Counted from the first letter of the stretch, positions 48,443 to 56,929 are shown. The stretch is DNA of 64,000 bases from Photobacterium carnosum (GCF_002849605.1 NZ_NPIB01000005.1:115727-179726); one strand, 5' to 3'. Notes: generated by a model from the letters alone, not told the origin. Numbers and translations: made by a program.

Positions 48443-48705
48443 AAGCACTGATCATTACTGCCAAAATAGCGATTGCCTTAGTCTGGCTAATATTATTTAT
48501 TAATATCGTCCACCCCTTTCCAGGAGTGTCCGCGATAGCGCTGTATATCATGACCGCTTTTTTGTTCATGATGCATGGCTTACAAATGCTCATTTTCGTT
48601 GGCGCATTTGGTGATAAAATCAAGATGTCGCGTTGGGAGTATTGGTCAATTTTAATTTTTGGTATCTTCGCGCTGCTAGATATCCGTCGCAAGCACATGA
48701 TGTAA
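48439..48705 (+). CDS. yhhL: DUF1145 membrane protein (YhhL-like)
   Basis: An 88-residue protein with about three hydrophobic segments. The FIVNP-type motif of DUF1145 appears as LFINIVHPFPG, and the tail MSRWEYWSILIFGIFALLDIRRK is family-like. The start at 48439 (MKALIITAK) overlaps the rsmD stop and has GAGGAACC. In E. coli yhhL also follows rsmD. Function is unknown. Confidence 0.85.
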   Translation: MKALIITAKIAIALVWLILFINIVHPFPGVSAIALYIMTAFLFMMHGLQMLIFVGAFGDKIKMSRWEYWSILIFGIFALLDIRRKHMM

Positions 48706-48713
48706 TACCTATT

Positions 48714-48745
48714 GAGCGGGCAACATCATTGATGCTCGCTTTTAT
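48714..48745 (+). terminator. Terminator after the yhhL-like gene
   Basis: GAGCGGGC and a facing GCTCGC form a short imperfect stem followed by TTTTATT, starting 8 bases after the stop codon. Confidence 0.55.
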
Positions 48746-48779
48746 TATCTATAACTCAAATATTATCTATAACTTAAAA

Positions 48780-49109
48780 TTAATGATCGAGTGACTCTTC
48801 TCTATCATGCTGACACTGCCAACACAGTTCAAATTGGCCCTGATTAACCTCGCCACAATGCTTGCAATGCCAATCGTGATAATCATTACGTAAATACCCC
48901 TCAATAACGACTAAAGCTTGCTGCCATTGAGATACGGTAACCCATAACTGCACTTCAATCACACTCATCGGTAGCTCACCCGCAGCAGCAGCTAATGCTT
49001 CCCCCGTCAACCGTACTGATATTCCAGTATTTTCTAACAAACCTTTTAAACTATGTGCTTCTAAGCTGTTTCCGGCGCTATACACACATTGCCATTGTTG
49101 ATTCGCCAT
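48780..49109 (-). CDS. DUF2007 domain protein with C-terminal zinc ribbon
   Basis: The 109-residue protein starts with the DUF2007 pattern (VYSAGNSLEAHSLKGLLENTGISVRLTGE) and ends with two CxxC pairs, CKHCG and CWQCQ, fifteen residues apart, a likely zinc ribbon. DUF2007 has a GlnB-like fold and is thought to be a regulatory or signal-transducing module; the exact role is unknown. A TAGGGTAG site precedes ATG. Confidence 0.75.
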   Translation of the reverse strand: MANQQWQCVYSAGNSLEAHSLKGLLENTGISVRLTGEALAAAAGELPMSVIEVQLWVTVSQWQQALVVIEGYLRNDYHDWHCKHCGEVNQGQFELCWQCQHDREESLDH

Positions 49110-49794
49110 ATTTCTACCCTACTAAATATGAAAATAATTAATTAAAGATAGCAATACTGACTCAAGTCTCTGTCTCTAATCTTAAATCCACTTGATTCCT
49201 CACTCATTATTACACAATGAAAAACAAATAAAATCACGTTACTTATCATTACTAATTCAGCCAAAAAATCGAAAGATTACATATAAATAAAATAAAAATA
49301 ATGCTTTAAATACAATTGGTTAATTTTAAATCTTGTTAAAATATAGAAAAAAAACAACAAGCCATACCAATGCTCAATTTAATAATGAAAACAATATTTT
49401 TTATTGCTAAAAAAAATGAAAAACCAATAACTTAACCATTTAATATACAACCGCCGTTACAGATCAAAAGATAACCAAAAAAAACAATACAAAAATAGCA
49501 TTACAGACACACAACATCTATTTTTGGTTATTTTTTACAAAAATCATCATAGCCATTACAGATTGAAAGAAACAAAGAAATAAAATACATTAAAAACAAT
49601 GAGTAACATTAAAAACAAACCGCAATACAACAGTTAACATTATATTTACAATATAAAAAACTATGGGTTTAATAGTGATAAATGGCTTTTATTGCCATGT
49701 AAAATGTTTTTATATGACATAATTACCCATCCACACTGTAAATAACGTTAAAAACATGTTATCTTTATTGTCAAGAAAAAATAAAACCACCATT
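49110..49794. other. AT-rich gene-free stretch of about 700 bases
   Basis: This is the longest non-coding region in the window and is distinctly richer in A and T than its surroundings, with many A-runs. I find no ORF with a ribosome site until the small gene at 49809. The motif TTACAGA occurs three times (49457, 49501, 49556), 44 and 55 bases apart. ATGGC and GCCAT at 49682-49698 make a small hairpin. It may be regulatory, silenced by a nucleoid protein, or decayed DNA. Confidence 0.5.
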
Positions 49795-49808
49795 AAGGAT
49801 TATAAATT

Positions 49809-49889
49809 ATGCTTACACACTCACAAAAACAAGGGCTTGTAATGATTGCTATTGTTGTTGGTTTAATGACACTACCTGTTATTTACTAA
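49809..49889 (+). CDS. Small single-helix membrane peptide, 26 residues
   Basis: A short frame begins with ATG and encodes MLTHSQKQG followed by a hydrophobic stretch (LVMIAIVVGLMTLPVIY) ending at TAA. It has an AAGGAT ribosome site 8 bases upstream and a strong intrinsic terminator 17 bases downstream. It would be a one-helix inner-membrane peptide. Many such peptides bind and tune membrane complexes, but no homologue is recognised. The isolated unit of ribosome site, frame and terminator after a long AT-rich leader is the reason to accept it. Confidence 0.6.
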   Translation: MLTHSQKQGLVMIAIVVGLMTLPVIY

Positions 49890-49905
49890 GCTTTACTCAA
49901 GAAAC

Positions 49906-49937
49906 AAAAAAATAGCGCCTAATGGCGCCATTTTTTT
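49906..49937. terminator. Terminator after the 26-residue peptide gene
   Basis: GCGCC and GGCGC arms with a TAAT loop are flanked by seven A and seven T. It lies between the small gene and the convergent gene that ends at 49964. Confidence 0.92.
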
Positions 49938-49963
49938 ATCTGGATTATCTCTATGCTCTTTCG

Positions 49964-50320
49964 TTATAACGTAATGTGCTGCCAATGATAAAAATAGAAC
50001 CCCAACGCCGCTAACGTAATCCCCCCAAGCAGTAAAACCGCAGCTCCCCACACTAAGCGACTACTACGTGGCATTAATTCCACTTCACACTCCGCACATA
50101 AATCCATAAACAACTGATAATTATCGATATCAAAGCCATCTTCCGTCATTAACTTCTGATGTATTATATTAATTTCATTTAATTTACTAGAGACATCATC
50201 AGGAAAACGATTATCACAACTATGAACTAATTGCGTTAAATCAGTACCTTTAGCGTGATAATGTTGGCGTAATAAGTCTTCTAGCCGACGCGATCTCTCA
50301 ATGACTTGTTCAATATCCAT
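49964..50320 (-). CDS. Hypothetical protein with C-terminal membrane anchor
   Basis: A 118-residue product from ATG 50320, which lies 6 bases after GGGAGG. The first ~90 residues are helical and charged (MDIEQVIERSRRLEDLLR, FPDDVSSKLNEINIIHQKL) with cysteines in LCAECEVEL. One membrane helix follows (LVWGAAVLLLGGITLAALGF). It looks like a tail-anchored cytoplasmic protein. I do not recognise the family. It lies divergent from the DUF2500 gene. Confidence 0.65.
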   Translation of the reverse strand: MDIEQVIERSRRLEDLLRQHYHAKGTDLTQLVHSCDNRFPDDVSSKLNEINIIHQKLMTEDGFDIDNYQLFMDLCAECEVELMPRSSRLVWGAAVLLLGGITLAALGFYFYHWQHITL

Positions 50321-50506
50321 CATCACCTCCCTCAACCTTCAATTACAATTACCTTACCTAAGCTACCCATTCAACATAGTGTTTTAGTAAAATAATTGTA
50401 TTCAGATCACGCTTTTATTATCCAAAGTTAGGCATGTATAAATTTGCTGTGAATAATATCGCGGTATTTATTTAATATAGCGTATTAACCACCAAGGAGC
50501 TTGGAG

Positions 50507-50839
50507 ATGCCGACATGGATTATTGTCGTACTGTGCCTACTATTACTACTGGCATTAACCTATTTTATCTATAACTATCGCCGTCATATCTTAGGTATTG
50601 ATGCACCAGAAAAAAAAGTTGATGTTCAAATTTTAGATAAACAAAGTAACCGTATTATTGGTGCGCAGCCGGGAGAGGAAGATGAGGAATATTGGTTTTA
50701 TGTTCAACCGTTAGCGGGCGGGCCTAAGCGTGAGTTTATGATTGGTATTCATTATTACCAAGCGCTCAATCCTGGCGACATCGGTACCATGACCTACCGT
50801 GGCCAGCAATTTATTCACTTTGCACTACAGCGCCAATAG
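50507..50839 (+). CDS. yhhM: DUF2500 protein (YhhM-like)
   Basis: A 110-residue protein with one N-terminal membrane helix (WIIVVLCLLLLLALTYFIY) and a soluble domain with YHALTVGDKGTLSYKG-like YYQALNPGDIGTMTYRG, the DUF2500 hallmark. The AAGGAG site at 7 bases selects ATG 50507 over an upstream TTG. In E. coli yhhM follows rsmD-yhhL; here the pair is separated by about 1.8 kb. Function unknown. Confidence 0.8.
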   Translation: MPTWIIVVLCLLLLLALTYFIYNYRRHILGIDAPEKKVDVQILDKQSNRIIGAQPGEEDEEYWFYVQPLAGGPKREFMIGIHYYQALNPGDIGTMTYRGQQFIHFALQRQ

Positions 50840-50857
50840 CCAATAGCCAATAGCCAT
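50832..50857 (+). repeat. Tandem GCCAATA heptamer
   Basis: GCCAATA occurs three times in a row, followed by a partial copy GCCAT. The array spans the DUF2500 stop codon. It could change copy number by strand slippage, but the stop lies in the first copy, so the protein would not change. Confidence 0.85.
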
Positions 50858-50861
50858 CGTA

Positions 50862-50891
50862 CTGTTTGCTCATTGCCTAATGAGCAAACAG
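50862..50891. repeat. Perfect 13-bp inverted repeat between convergent genes
   Basis: CTGTTTGCTCATT and AATGAGCAAACAG are exact complements with a 4-base loop, between the ends of the DUF2500 gene and the acyltransferase gene. There is no T-tract, yet position suggests a two-way 3' end structure. Confidence 0.8.
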
Positions 50892-50907
50892 ATGATAATT
50901 AATACCG

Positions 50908-51912
50908 TTATGGCACTAACCACGCCGTATAACGATGACGGCTCAATAACCAACTGGTCGCCAACGCTAAGCTCGCTGCAATCATTGTCCATACTGGAAT
51001 AGCAATTAACGGATTAGCAAAATAGAGATCATATTCCCGTAATGGCCATAAAAAGATCGGATGAATCAAATACACTCCAAGGCTATATTTACTTAACCAA
51101 CCTAATTGAGTTTGAGTCGATACACTTAACTTATTACTCGCCGCTCGACAAAGTAAAAAGACCGTTGCAGCAACCACAACCGTGTTCAACGTTTTGTATG
51201 ACATCCAGCGAGCGACTTTATATTCATCAGCAGCAAAACTATGGCTGATCACGCTATAGTCAGTTGCGACAACCGCAATCACCGCTAACGGCAGTAGTAC
51301 CATTAAACTAGGCCAACGGTATTGATACAGGCAATAACCTAATAATAAATAACCGCTATAAAGTAAATAGGTTTCACTCCATAAGCCATCAATATAAAAC
51401 AGATATAACCCCGTGATCAGCAGCCATACCATAATGACCCCTTTCACTTGCCCTGGTTCTGCTTTTTGTACCCACCACTGAATAACCGGAATAACCAAAT
51501 AAAGAGGAATGAAGTAATAGAAAAAACCAAGGTGATAATAGGTTTCATGGGTCGGCAGTTTTTTCAGTACCGACCAACTTAGTGCGCTATCAAAACCATT
51601 AACCGTTAGACCAGAGAAGAAGGCATAAAATACCGACCATACCAAAAAGGGGATTAATACTTTACCGAGGCGACGTTTAATATAATAAACAGGCTCAAAA
51701 GGACGCTGATCACTGAGCATCAATGCTCCAGTAATCATAATAAACACAGGGACAGCCCAGCGACTAAGGCTATTGATCGTAATCGCACTCATCCACTGCC
51801 AATCCGGTATTTGACCCAACTGATCTCGATAGGGGCCAAGGACATGGATCACGACGACTGCCAAGGCAGCAACGACTCGCAGTAAATCAAAAAATCCCAC
51901 TTTTTCTCTCAC
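50908..51912 (-). CDS. Acyltransferase 3 family membrane protein (WecH-like)
   Basis: An integral membrane O-acyltransferase with about ten helices. The family start VGFFDLLRVVAALAVVVIHV has the catalytic His, followed by the SRWAVPVFIMITGALML motif and FYYFIPLYLVIPVI; the end has YSLGVYLIHPIF. The layout resembles E. coli WecH, which O-acetylates an enterobacterial common antigen precursor, but many relatives modify other surface glycans, so the substrate is unknown. I start it at GTG 51912 behind AAGGGG (334 residues); an upstream frame to 51963 lacks a site. No glycan genes are next to it. Confidence 0.82.
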   Translation of the reverse strand: MREKVGFFDLLRVVAALAVVVIHVLGPYRDQLGQIPDWQWMSAITINSLSRWAVPVFIMITGALMLSDQRPFEPVYYIKRRLGKVLIPFLVWSVFYAFFSGLTVNGFDSALSWSVLKKLPTHETYYHLGFFYYFIPLYLVIPVIQWWVQKAEPGQVKGVIMVWLLITGLYLFYIDGLWSETYLLYSGYLLLGYCLYQYRWPSLMVLLPLAVIAVVATDYSVISHSFAADEYKVARWMSYKTLNTVVVAATVFLLCRAASNKLSVSTQTQLGWLSKYSLGVYLIHPIFLWPLREYDLYFANPLIAIPVWTMIAASLALATSWLLSRHRYTAWLVP

Positions 51913-51941
51913 CAACGACCCCTTATATAAACAGCAGATAT

Positions 51942-51978
51942 AAAAAAGCAGAGCCATAATCATTTATGGCTCTGCTTT
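51942..51978 (-). terminator. Terminator after the SDR gene
   Basis: On the minus strand a perfect 15-bp stem (AAAGCAGAGCCATAA facing TTATGGCTCTGCTTT) with a 4-base loop is followed by six T. It lies about 90 bases after the SDR stop and just upstream of the acyltransferase start. Confidence 0.92.
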
Positions 51979-52068
51979 GAATATAGCAGTCACTTAACTG
52001 TAAGTATCTATCACATTGATGAATTAACCGATAACTCACTCATTATTGACAGCGATTTAACCTGAGGC

Positions 52069-52791
52069 TTAAGGTTGTTGACGTGTTGCCGCTAATACAA
52101 TTTCACGCACACATAAATTTTGAGGCTGGTTATAAGCATAGCTAATCGCATTAGCAATATCTTGTGGTGCAATTACACCACCCATGCCTTGTTTCCATTC
52201 TTGGTAGCCGGCTTTAATCGCATCGCTACTAGTATGGCTTAGTAATTCAGTTTCTACTGCACCAGGCGCAATAGTAATAAAGCGTACGTTATCATCAGCC
52301 ACTTCTTCACGGATATTTTCAGTGATAGCGTGTACAGCAAATTTAGTGCCGCAATAAGCTGCATGGTTAGGGAATGTTTTACGACCCGCAATTGAGCTGA
52401 TGTTAATAACAGTACCTGTTTTACGTGCTTTCATGCCCGCAAGAACAACATGAATACCGTTCAGCATCCCCATCACATTGACATTAAACATGGTTTGCCA
52501 TTCAGCAGGATCCTGCTCATCAGCAAGACCTAATAACATCATACCGGCATTATTGATTAAGCAATCGACTGGACCAAATTTTTGCTCAGCTTCAGCAACC
52601 GCCGCCGCAATCGCTTTAACATCAGTCACATCTACTTTACGGCACAATGTATTCGGTAGGTTTAATGCTTCCATCGCTTCAACACGACGCGCTAACAATA
52701 ATAATGGGTAGCCTTCTGCTGCTAATTTACGCGCAGTAGCTTCACCAATACCTGAACTTGCACCGGTGATCACAACTAAAGATTTCGACAT
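52069..52791 (-). CDS. Short-chain dehydrogenase/reductase, NADP-dependent type
   Basis: A classical SDR of 240 residues: cofactor motif TGASSGIG (9-16), NNAG (about 80-83), catalytic Ser in INISSIAG, and YCGTK with Tyr and Lys. ARRVEAME after the second strand (Arg-Arg) suggests NADP preference. It is close to the YdfG/serine-dehydrogenase-like group; the true substrate is unknown. The ribosome site is AGAGGAAC. It diverges from a LysR gene about 200 bases away, a typical regulator-target arrangement. Confidence 0.85.
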   Translation of the reverse strand: MSKSLVVITGASSGIGEATARKLAAEGYPLLLLARRVEAMEALNLPNTLCRKVDVTDVKAIAAAVAEAEQKFGPVDCLINNAGMMLLGLADEQDPAEWQTMFNVNVMGMLNGIHVVLAGMKARKTGTVINISSIAGRKTFPNHAAYCGTKFAVHAITENIREEVADDNVRFITIAPGAVETELLSHTSSDAIKAGYQEWKQGMGGVIAPQDIANAISYAYNQPQNLCVREIVLAATRQQP

Positions 52792-52997
52792 GTTTTTGTT
52801 CCTCTAGAATAAACCGCACTATTGATGCAGCCAGCTAAGATGCTGTTGATGGCAATAACTATAGAACGAATTATCGAAACTGAAAAATATCTATTTCCTT
52901 GGTTTATCATCAATAAAAACTATGGATAACAACAAGCCGTCATAAGTTTCAACAATGTGATAGGCTAACCGCGTCTTTTTTGATCGAGTATTACCTG

Positions 52998-53855
52998 ATG
53001 GATTTACGCTTATTACGGTTTTTTATTGCTGTTTATGAAGAAAAAAATATCACTTTAGCCGCAGAGCGCTGTTGTGTATCTCAACCATCAATATCAAGTG
53101 GTATCAAGCAATTAGAACAAGAGCTAACAACTCAACTTTTTGTGCGACATAAAAAAGGGGTTAACCTTACCGACGAAGCACACTATTTATATCCATTAGC
53201 GATTCGATTATTAAATGACGTTAATACGCTGCCACAACTCTTTCAACAACGCACTGAACGTTTACCCCTAACATTGGCTAATTTTGCCGATCTTAGTCAA
53301 AGCCAATTAGCACTTGTATTAGCACAATTGCACCAGCAAATTCCAAATCTTTTAATTGAATTAGTCGATCATGATAAAAAAGCCGATGCGCGATTAACGT
53401 TAGATATGTTTAAAGCTGAAGATGAAATTTTTCTGCCGTTATGGGATGAGGATTATGTGCTGTGCATGTTGCCCGATCACCCACTCGCCAGCTTAACCAG
53501 TGTGTCGCCTCAACAATTACACCAACATGATTTTATTGAGTGTCCGCCGTGTGAAGCACATCAACAAACTATTGGCTTACTGGCGTGCGATGGTCTATCG
53601 CTTAATTTAGTGGCTAAAGCAGAACATAAAACCCAAGTAATGCATTTAGTTCAAGCTGGATTAGGGATCTCTTTTCTACCGACGGGTGTGTTAGAAAGTG
53701 CGACCCAATTAGTCACAGTCCCTCTTGAAGGGCCACGCATGTTTCGTCGTTTAGGGTTATGTTATCCCGCTACTAAAACGCTAAATCCGGCGTTAGCAGC
53801 TTGTATTAAAGTGTTAAGCCAACGCGTTGCAATTGACCACCAATCTAACCATTAA
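52998..53855 (+). CDS. LysR-type transcriptional regulator
   Basis: The N-terminal winged helix-turn-helix is standard (MDLRLLRFFIAVYEEKNITLAAERCCVSQPSISSGIKQLE split over residues 1-40), followed by a periplasmic-binding-like effector domain of about 200 residues. I start at ATG 52998 (285 residues); an in-frame TTG 6 codons upstream is less likely. It is divergent from the SDR gene and probably controls it and itself through the roughly 200-base gap. The effector cannot be predicted. Confidence 0.88.
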   Translation: MDLRLLRFFIAVYEEKNITLAAERCCVSQPSISSGIKQLEQELTTQLFVRHKKGVNLTDEAHYLYPLAIRLLNDVNTLPQLFQQRTERLPLTLANFADLSQSQLALVLAQLHQQIPNLLIELVDHDKKADARLTLDMFKAEDEIFLPLWDEDYVLCMLPDHPLASLTSVSPQQLHQHDFIECPPCEAHQQTIGLLACDGLSLNLVAKAEHKTQVMHLVQAGLGISFLPTGVLESATQLVTVPLEGPRMFRRLGLCYPATKTLNPALAACIKVLSQRVAIDHQSNH

Positions 53856-53868
53856 GTTTTACCTATCA

Positions 53869-53901
53869 CAGTAATAAGAAAAATCGAATTTTTTATTACT
53901 G
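53869..53901. repeat. Inverted repeat after the LysR gene
   Basis: CAGTAATAA and TTATTACTG flank an A-rich then T-rich loop (AAAAAT/ATTTTT can pair too). It begins 14 bases after the LysR stop and may act as a terminator. Confidence 0.55.
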
Positions 53902-53964
53902 TAAATCTCTTTATCCTTACATTAGAGAATATGAGTTAAATAGATTAAATAAATAGGTTACTCA

Positions 53965-54852
53965 ATGAATACAACCCAACATACTTCCCATGCATTAGTC
54001 GTTGAAGGTGGTGCAATGCGCGGTATTTTTGCCAGTGGTGTGTTGGATGCATTCCTTGAAAATAACTATTTACCGTTTAACTTTGCAATTGGTGTTTCGG
54101 CGGGAGCAACTAATTTAATCGGTTATTTAAGTGGTAATTATGGTCGCAGCCATAAAATTATTACTCAATATTCTCGTGATCCTCAATTTATTAATTTTTC
54201 TCGTTTCACTCACGGCGGTCATTTAACCGATATCGACTGGTTATGGCGTACAACCTCTCGTTATTTACCGCTGAACCTACTCAAATATGAGCAACGCCAA
54301 ATTCCACTTTATGCGACCACAACCAATTTAGAAACGGGCTCCGCAGAATATATTAAGGTAACGCGCCATAATATTATGCCATTAATGGAAGCGACCTGTG
54401 CCCTGCCTGTTGCTTATCGTCATAATCCGACGATTGATGGCATTGCGATGAGTGATGGCGGAATTGGTGATTCAATTCCTGTTATTGAAGCATATCGCCG
54501 TGGAGCGCGTAAGATCACGGTTATTTTATCTAAACCACTTGGTTTTCATAAACAGGACACCAAACTGCCGTGGTTAATCAAATCGATGTTTCACGATCAC
54601 CCAGCTTTTGCAGACGCCGTGATGACGCGCGCTAGCCGCTATAATGCCGCCCTCGATTTTATTAATCATCCGCCAGCAGATTGTACGATTACCGTTATCG
54701 CACCTAATCACGATTTTCATGTTGGTCGTCTAACTCGCAATCTCAATAAATTAGAACAAGGTTACTTTCAAGGAAAACAAGCCGGTCATCGTATCTGTGG
54801 AATTATTCCTTGTGAAGGTGAGCATTGCGATCCTGAAGTATTAGTTGCCTAG
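53965..54852 (+). CDS. Patatin-like phospholipase (YjjU-like)
   Basis: A patatin-fold lipid acyl hydrolase of 295 residues. The oxyanion region VVEGGAMRGIFASGVLDAF is followed by the nucleophile elbow GVSAG (Ser45) and the catalytic Asp164 in SDGGIGDSIP, the Ser-Asp dyad. It has no signal peptide, so it acts inside the cell. The C-terminal part, with ADCTITVIAPNHDFHVGRLTRN, is like E. coli YjjU. Substrate is unknown. It is downstream of the LysR gene, with about 110 bases between. Confidence 0.88.
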   Translation: MNTTQHTSHALVVEGGAMRGIFASGVLDAFLENNYLPFNFAIGVSAGATNLIGYLSGNYGRSHKIITQYSRDPQFINFSRFTHGGHLTDIDWLWRTTSRYLPLNLLKYEQRQIPLYATTTNLETGSAEYIKVTRHNIMPLMEATCALPVAYRHNPTIDGIAMSDGGIGDSIPVIEAYRRGARKITVILSKPLGFHKQDTKLPWLIKSMFHDHPAFADAVMTRASRYNAALDFINHPPADCTITVIAPNHDFHVGRLTRNLNKLEQGYFQGKQAGHRICGIIPCEGEHCDPEVLVA

Positions 54853-54994
54853 TCATTCATCGCTTAGTAATTATAGATTAAAACTATCGTTATAATAGAT
54901 AACAACAGTTATACCTATCAATAGTGTTTATCTATACTGACTTCATCAAAATGAAACCTGCTTTTGTTTTTAACCATTTTATGAGGAATGTACC

Positions 54995-55471
54995 ATGGCT
55001 CACCAAACCAATTTAATCGGTCTTGATAGTGATAAAGCCCAAGCGCTAGCGACAGACCTCAATCAGCTGTTATCTAACTACCAAGTGTTTTATATGAATA
55101 CGCGTGGTTATCATTGGAATATCAAAGGCCAACAGTTTTTTGAATTACATTTAAAGTTTGAAGAAATTTATACGGATCTTCAAATTAAAATCGATGAATT
55201 AGCTGAACGTATTCTAACCCTTGGCTACACACCCGATCACAGCTTCAGCCGCTATTTAGCAGCAAGTGACATCAAAGAACAACAAAATATCTGTGATGGT
55301 CAACAAGGGGTACAAGGCTTAGTTAATAGCTTTAGTATTTTACTCGGTCAACAACGTCGCATTCTTATAGCGGCAGGTGATGCAAGTGATGAAGGTACTG
55401 CGGCATTGATGGGCGATTATATTCGCGAACAAGAAAAATTATTGTGGATGCTTAATGCTTATCTGCAATAA
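54995..55471 (+). CDS. dps: Dps-family DNA-binding ferroxidase / miniferritin
   Basis: Dps proteins form 12-mers that oxidise and store iron with peroxide and shield DNA. The ferroxidase ligands are visible: His40 (RGYHWNIKG), His52 and Glu56 (ELHLKFEEIY), then Asp67 and Glu71 (KIDELAERI). 158 residues is typical. The N-terminus (MAHQTNLIGLDSDKAQ) has few basic residues, so DNA binding may be weak and iron storage the main role. An ATGAGGAATG ribosome site precedes ATG. It is a single-gene unit with terminator. Confidence 0.92.
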   Translation: MAHQTNLIGLDSDKAQALATDLNQLLSNYQVFYMNTRGYHWNIKGQQFFELHLKFEEIYTDLQIKIDELAERILTLGYTPDHSFSRYLAASDIKEQQNICDGQQGVQGLVNSFSILLGQQRRILIAAGDASDEGTAALMGDYIREQEKLLWMLNAYLQ

Positions 55472-55489
55472 CTATAACCGAAACTACAT

Positions 55490-55520
55490 AATGTTAGTGA
55501 ATTAGTCACTTACTAACATT
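55490..55520. repeat. Inverted repeat after dps
   Basis: AATGTTAGT and ACTAACATT are perfect complements about 13 bases apart, 18 bases after the dps stop. No T-tract follows; a true terminator lies about 85 bases further on. Confidence 0.65.
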
Positions 55521-55604
55521 TAAAAAATATACGAGTGTCATAACCGTATATTTCTATCCAAGGCGACCCGCCTGACTATGGCAATACATTATATGGTTCT
55601 TTTT

Positions 55605-55629
55605 GGGGTCTTTATGGCCCCGTTTTTTT
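55605..55629 (+). terminator. Intrinsic terminator for dps
   Basis: GGGGTC and GGCCCC form a stem (one G-U pair) followed by seven T. The T-run overlaps the stop codon of the convergent EAL-HDOD gene. Confidence 0.85.
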
Positions 55630-56854
55630 AATTCGAACAATCAATTTGAGTACAGTTTTCAGCCCACGTAACAGCTTGTAAATAACTGTCTTGCACCTGC
55701 TGTTCTGATAACCCTAACCCACTACATTTTATTGCCACTTGTTGCCAATCTGCTTTATCAAAAGCATCAACTAAATCTAATACTTGTCCAAGCTCCCCTT
55801 CGCGATGTAACAACGATGCTTGAATATGAGGCTGCAGTTTTAATAACACTAATAAATCGGCTAACGAACTGTCTAATAATGCATCTAATAATGAAAACAT
55901 CCCCGCCAAAAATGCTTGTTCTTTGGGTATCATTGATGAACTATAATTAACTAATTCTTCACACATTTTAGCGCGTTGTAATGATAGAGCATACAGTGCT
56001 TTAGGTTTATCTAATGCAGCATGAGCGGTTGCGACAACCCCCACAAACATGCGGAGTTTCTCTTCCCCTAAATACACTAATGCCTGATGAAAGGAACTGA
56101 TGGGTTCAACTAATCGATGATGATTAGCATTATTCACATAACGCAGTAATAAATAAGACAGTGATACGTCACTACTAATGATCTTTTCGATATTATCAAA
56201 ATCAACGGGTTCACAACTAATAGCTTGTAATAACTGAATAGTGATTAATTCAGATGCAGCAACTTTACGATGTTTTAAAACTTCAGGCCGACTAAAATAA
56301 TAACCTTGAAAAAAATCAAAACCCGCAGCAAGTGACGCCTGAAAAGCAGCATGATTTTCAACTTTCTCTGCTAAAAATTTTACTTTTAAATGACGATTAT
56401 CGCGCACAAAATCACACGCCTTTTTCAAACCGAGCATCAACAAATCAAGTTTAATAATATGTACATAACGGAAAAAACGTTGCCATCTTATATCATATTC
56501 AAAATCATCAAGCGCAATAATATAACCTTTTTTATAAAGGCGTTTTATAGCGAAAAATAACTCATCATTGGGAATACAGGTCTCTAATATTTCAATAACC
56601 ACTTTATTTTTTGGTAGTAGTAATGGCATTAAATTCACTAAACAATTTTGGGGGAAATTGATAAAGTTTCGTTGACCTTTAAAAATATGATTATTGCCAA
56701 TTGCCATATAATTTTCAAGGACAAGTCGACATGTTGCTTCGTTAGCATCAATCACAGGAAAAGCATTACACTCTCCATCACGAAATAACAGCTCATGACC
56801 AATCGTTTGTTGACGACGGTTAAAAATAGGCTGACGAGCAACATAAGAAAACAT
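55628..56854 (-). CDS. EAL-HDOD signalling protein (YuxH/CdgJ-like)
   Basis: The N-terminal EAL domain (about 1-200) keeps the ExLxR motif as ELLFR, the Asn (NFINFP), Glu (IEILET), DD (ALDDFEYD), Lys (IIKLDLL), Glu (LAEKVEN) and QGYYFSRP, but the loop DDFGTG is changed to DDFEYD, so phosphodiesterase activity on cyclic di-GMP is uncertain. The C-terminal HDOD domain (about 200-390) shows SDVSLSYLLLRYVN and the FHQALVYLGEEKLR region. V. cholerae CdgJ, with the same architecture, affects motility and biofilm. 408 residues. AAAGGT precedes ATG. Confidence 0.87.
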   Translation of the reverse strand: MFSYVARQPIFNRRQQTIGHELLFRDGECNAFPVIDANEATCRLVLENYMAIGNNHIFKGQRNFINFPQNCLVNLMPLLLPKNKVVIEILETCIPNDELFFAIKRLYKKGYIIALDDFEYDIRWQRFFRYVHIIKLDLLMLGLKKACDFVRDNRHLKVKFLAEKVENHAAFQASLAAGFDFFQGYYFSRPEVLKHRKVAASELITIQLLQAISCEPVDFDNIEKIISSDVSLSYLLLRYVNNANHHRLVEPISSFHQALVYLGEEKLRMFVGVVATAHAALDKPKALYALSLQRAKMCEELVNYSSSMIPKEQAFLAGMFSLLDALLDSSLADLLVLLKLQPHIQASLLHREGELGQVLDLVDAFDKADWQQVAIKCSGLGLSEQQVQDSYLQAVTWAENCTQIDCSN

Positions 56855-56929
56855 GGTAATAATACCTTTTAGACCACAATGATTAATGACAGGTTATCAC
56901 AAGATACCAACCTCGAAATATTATCGATA

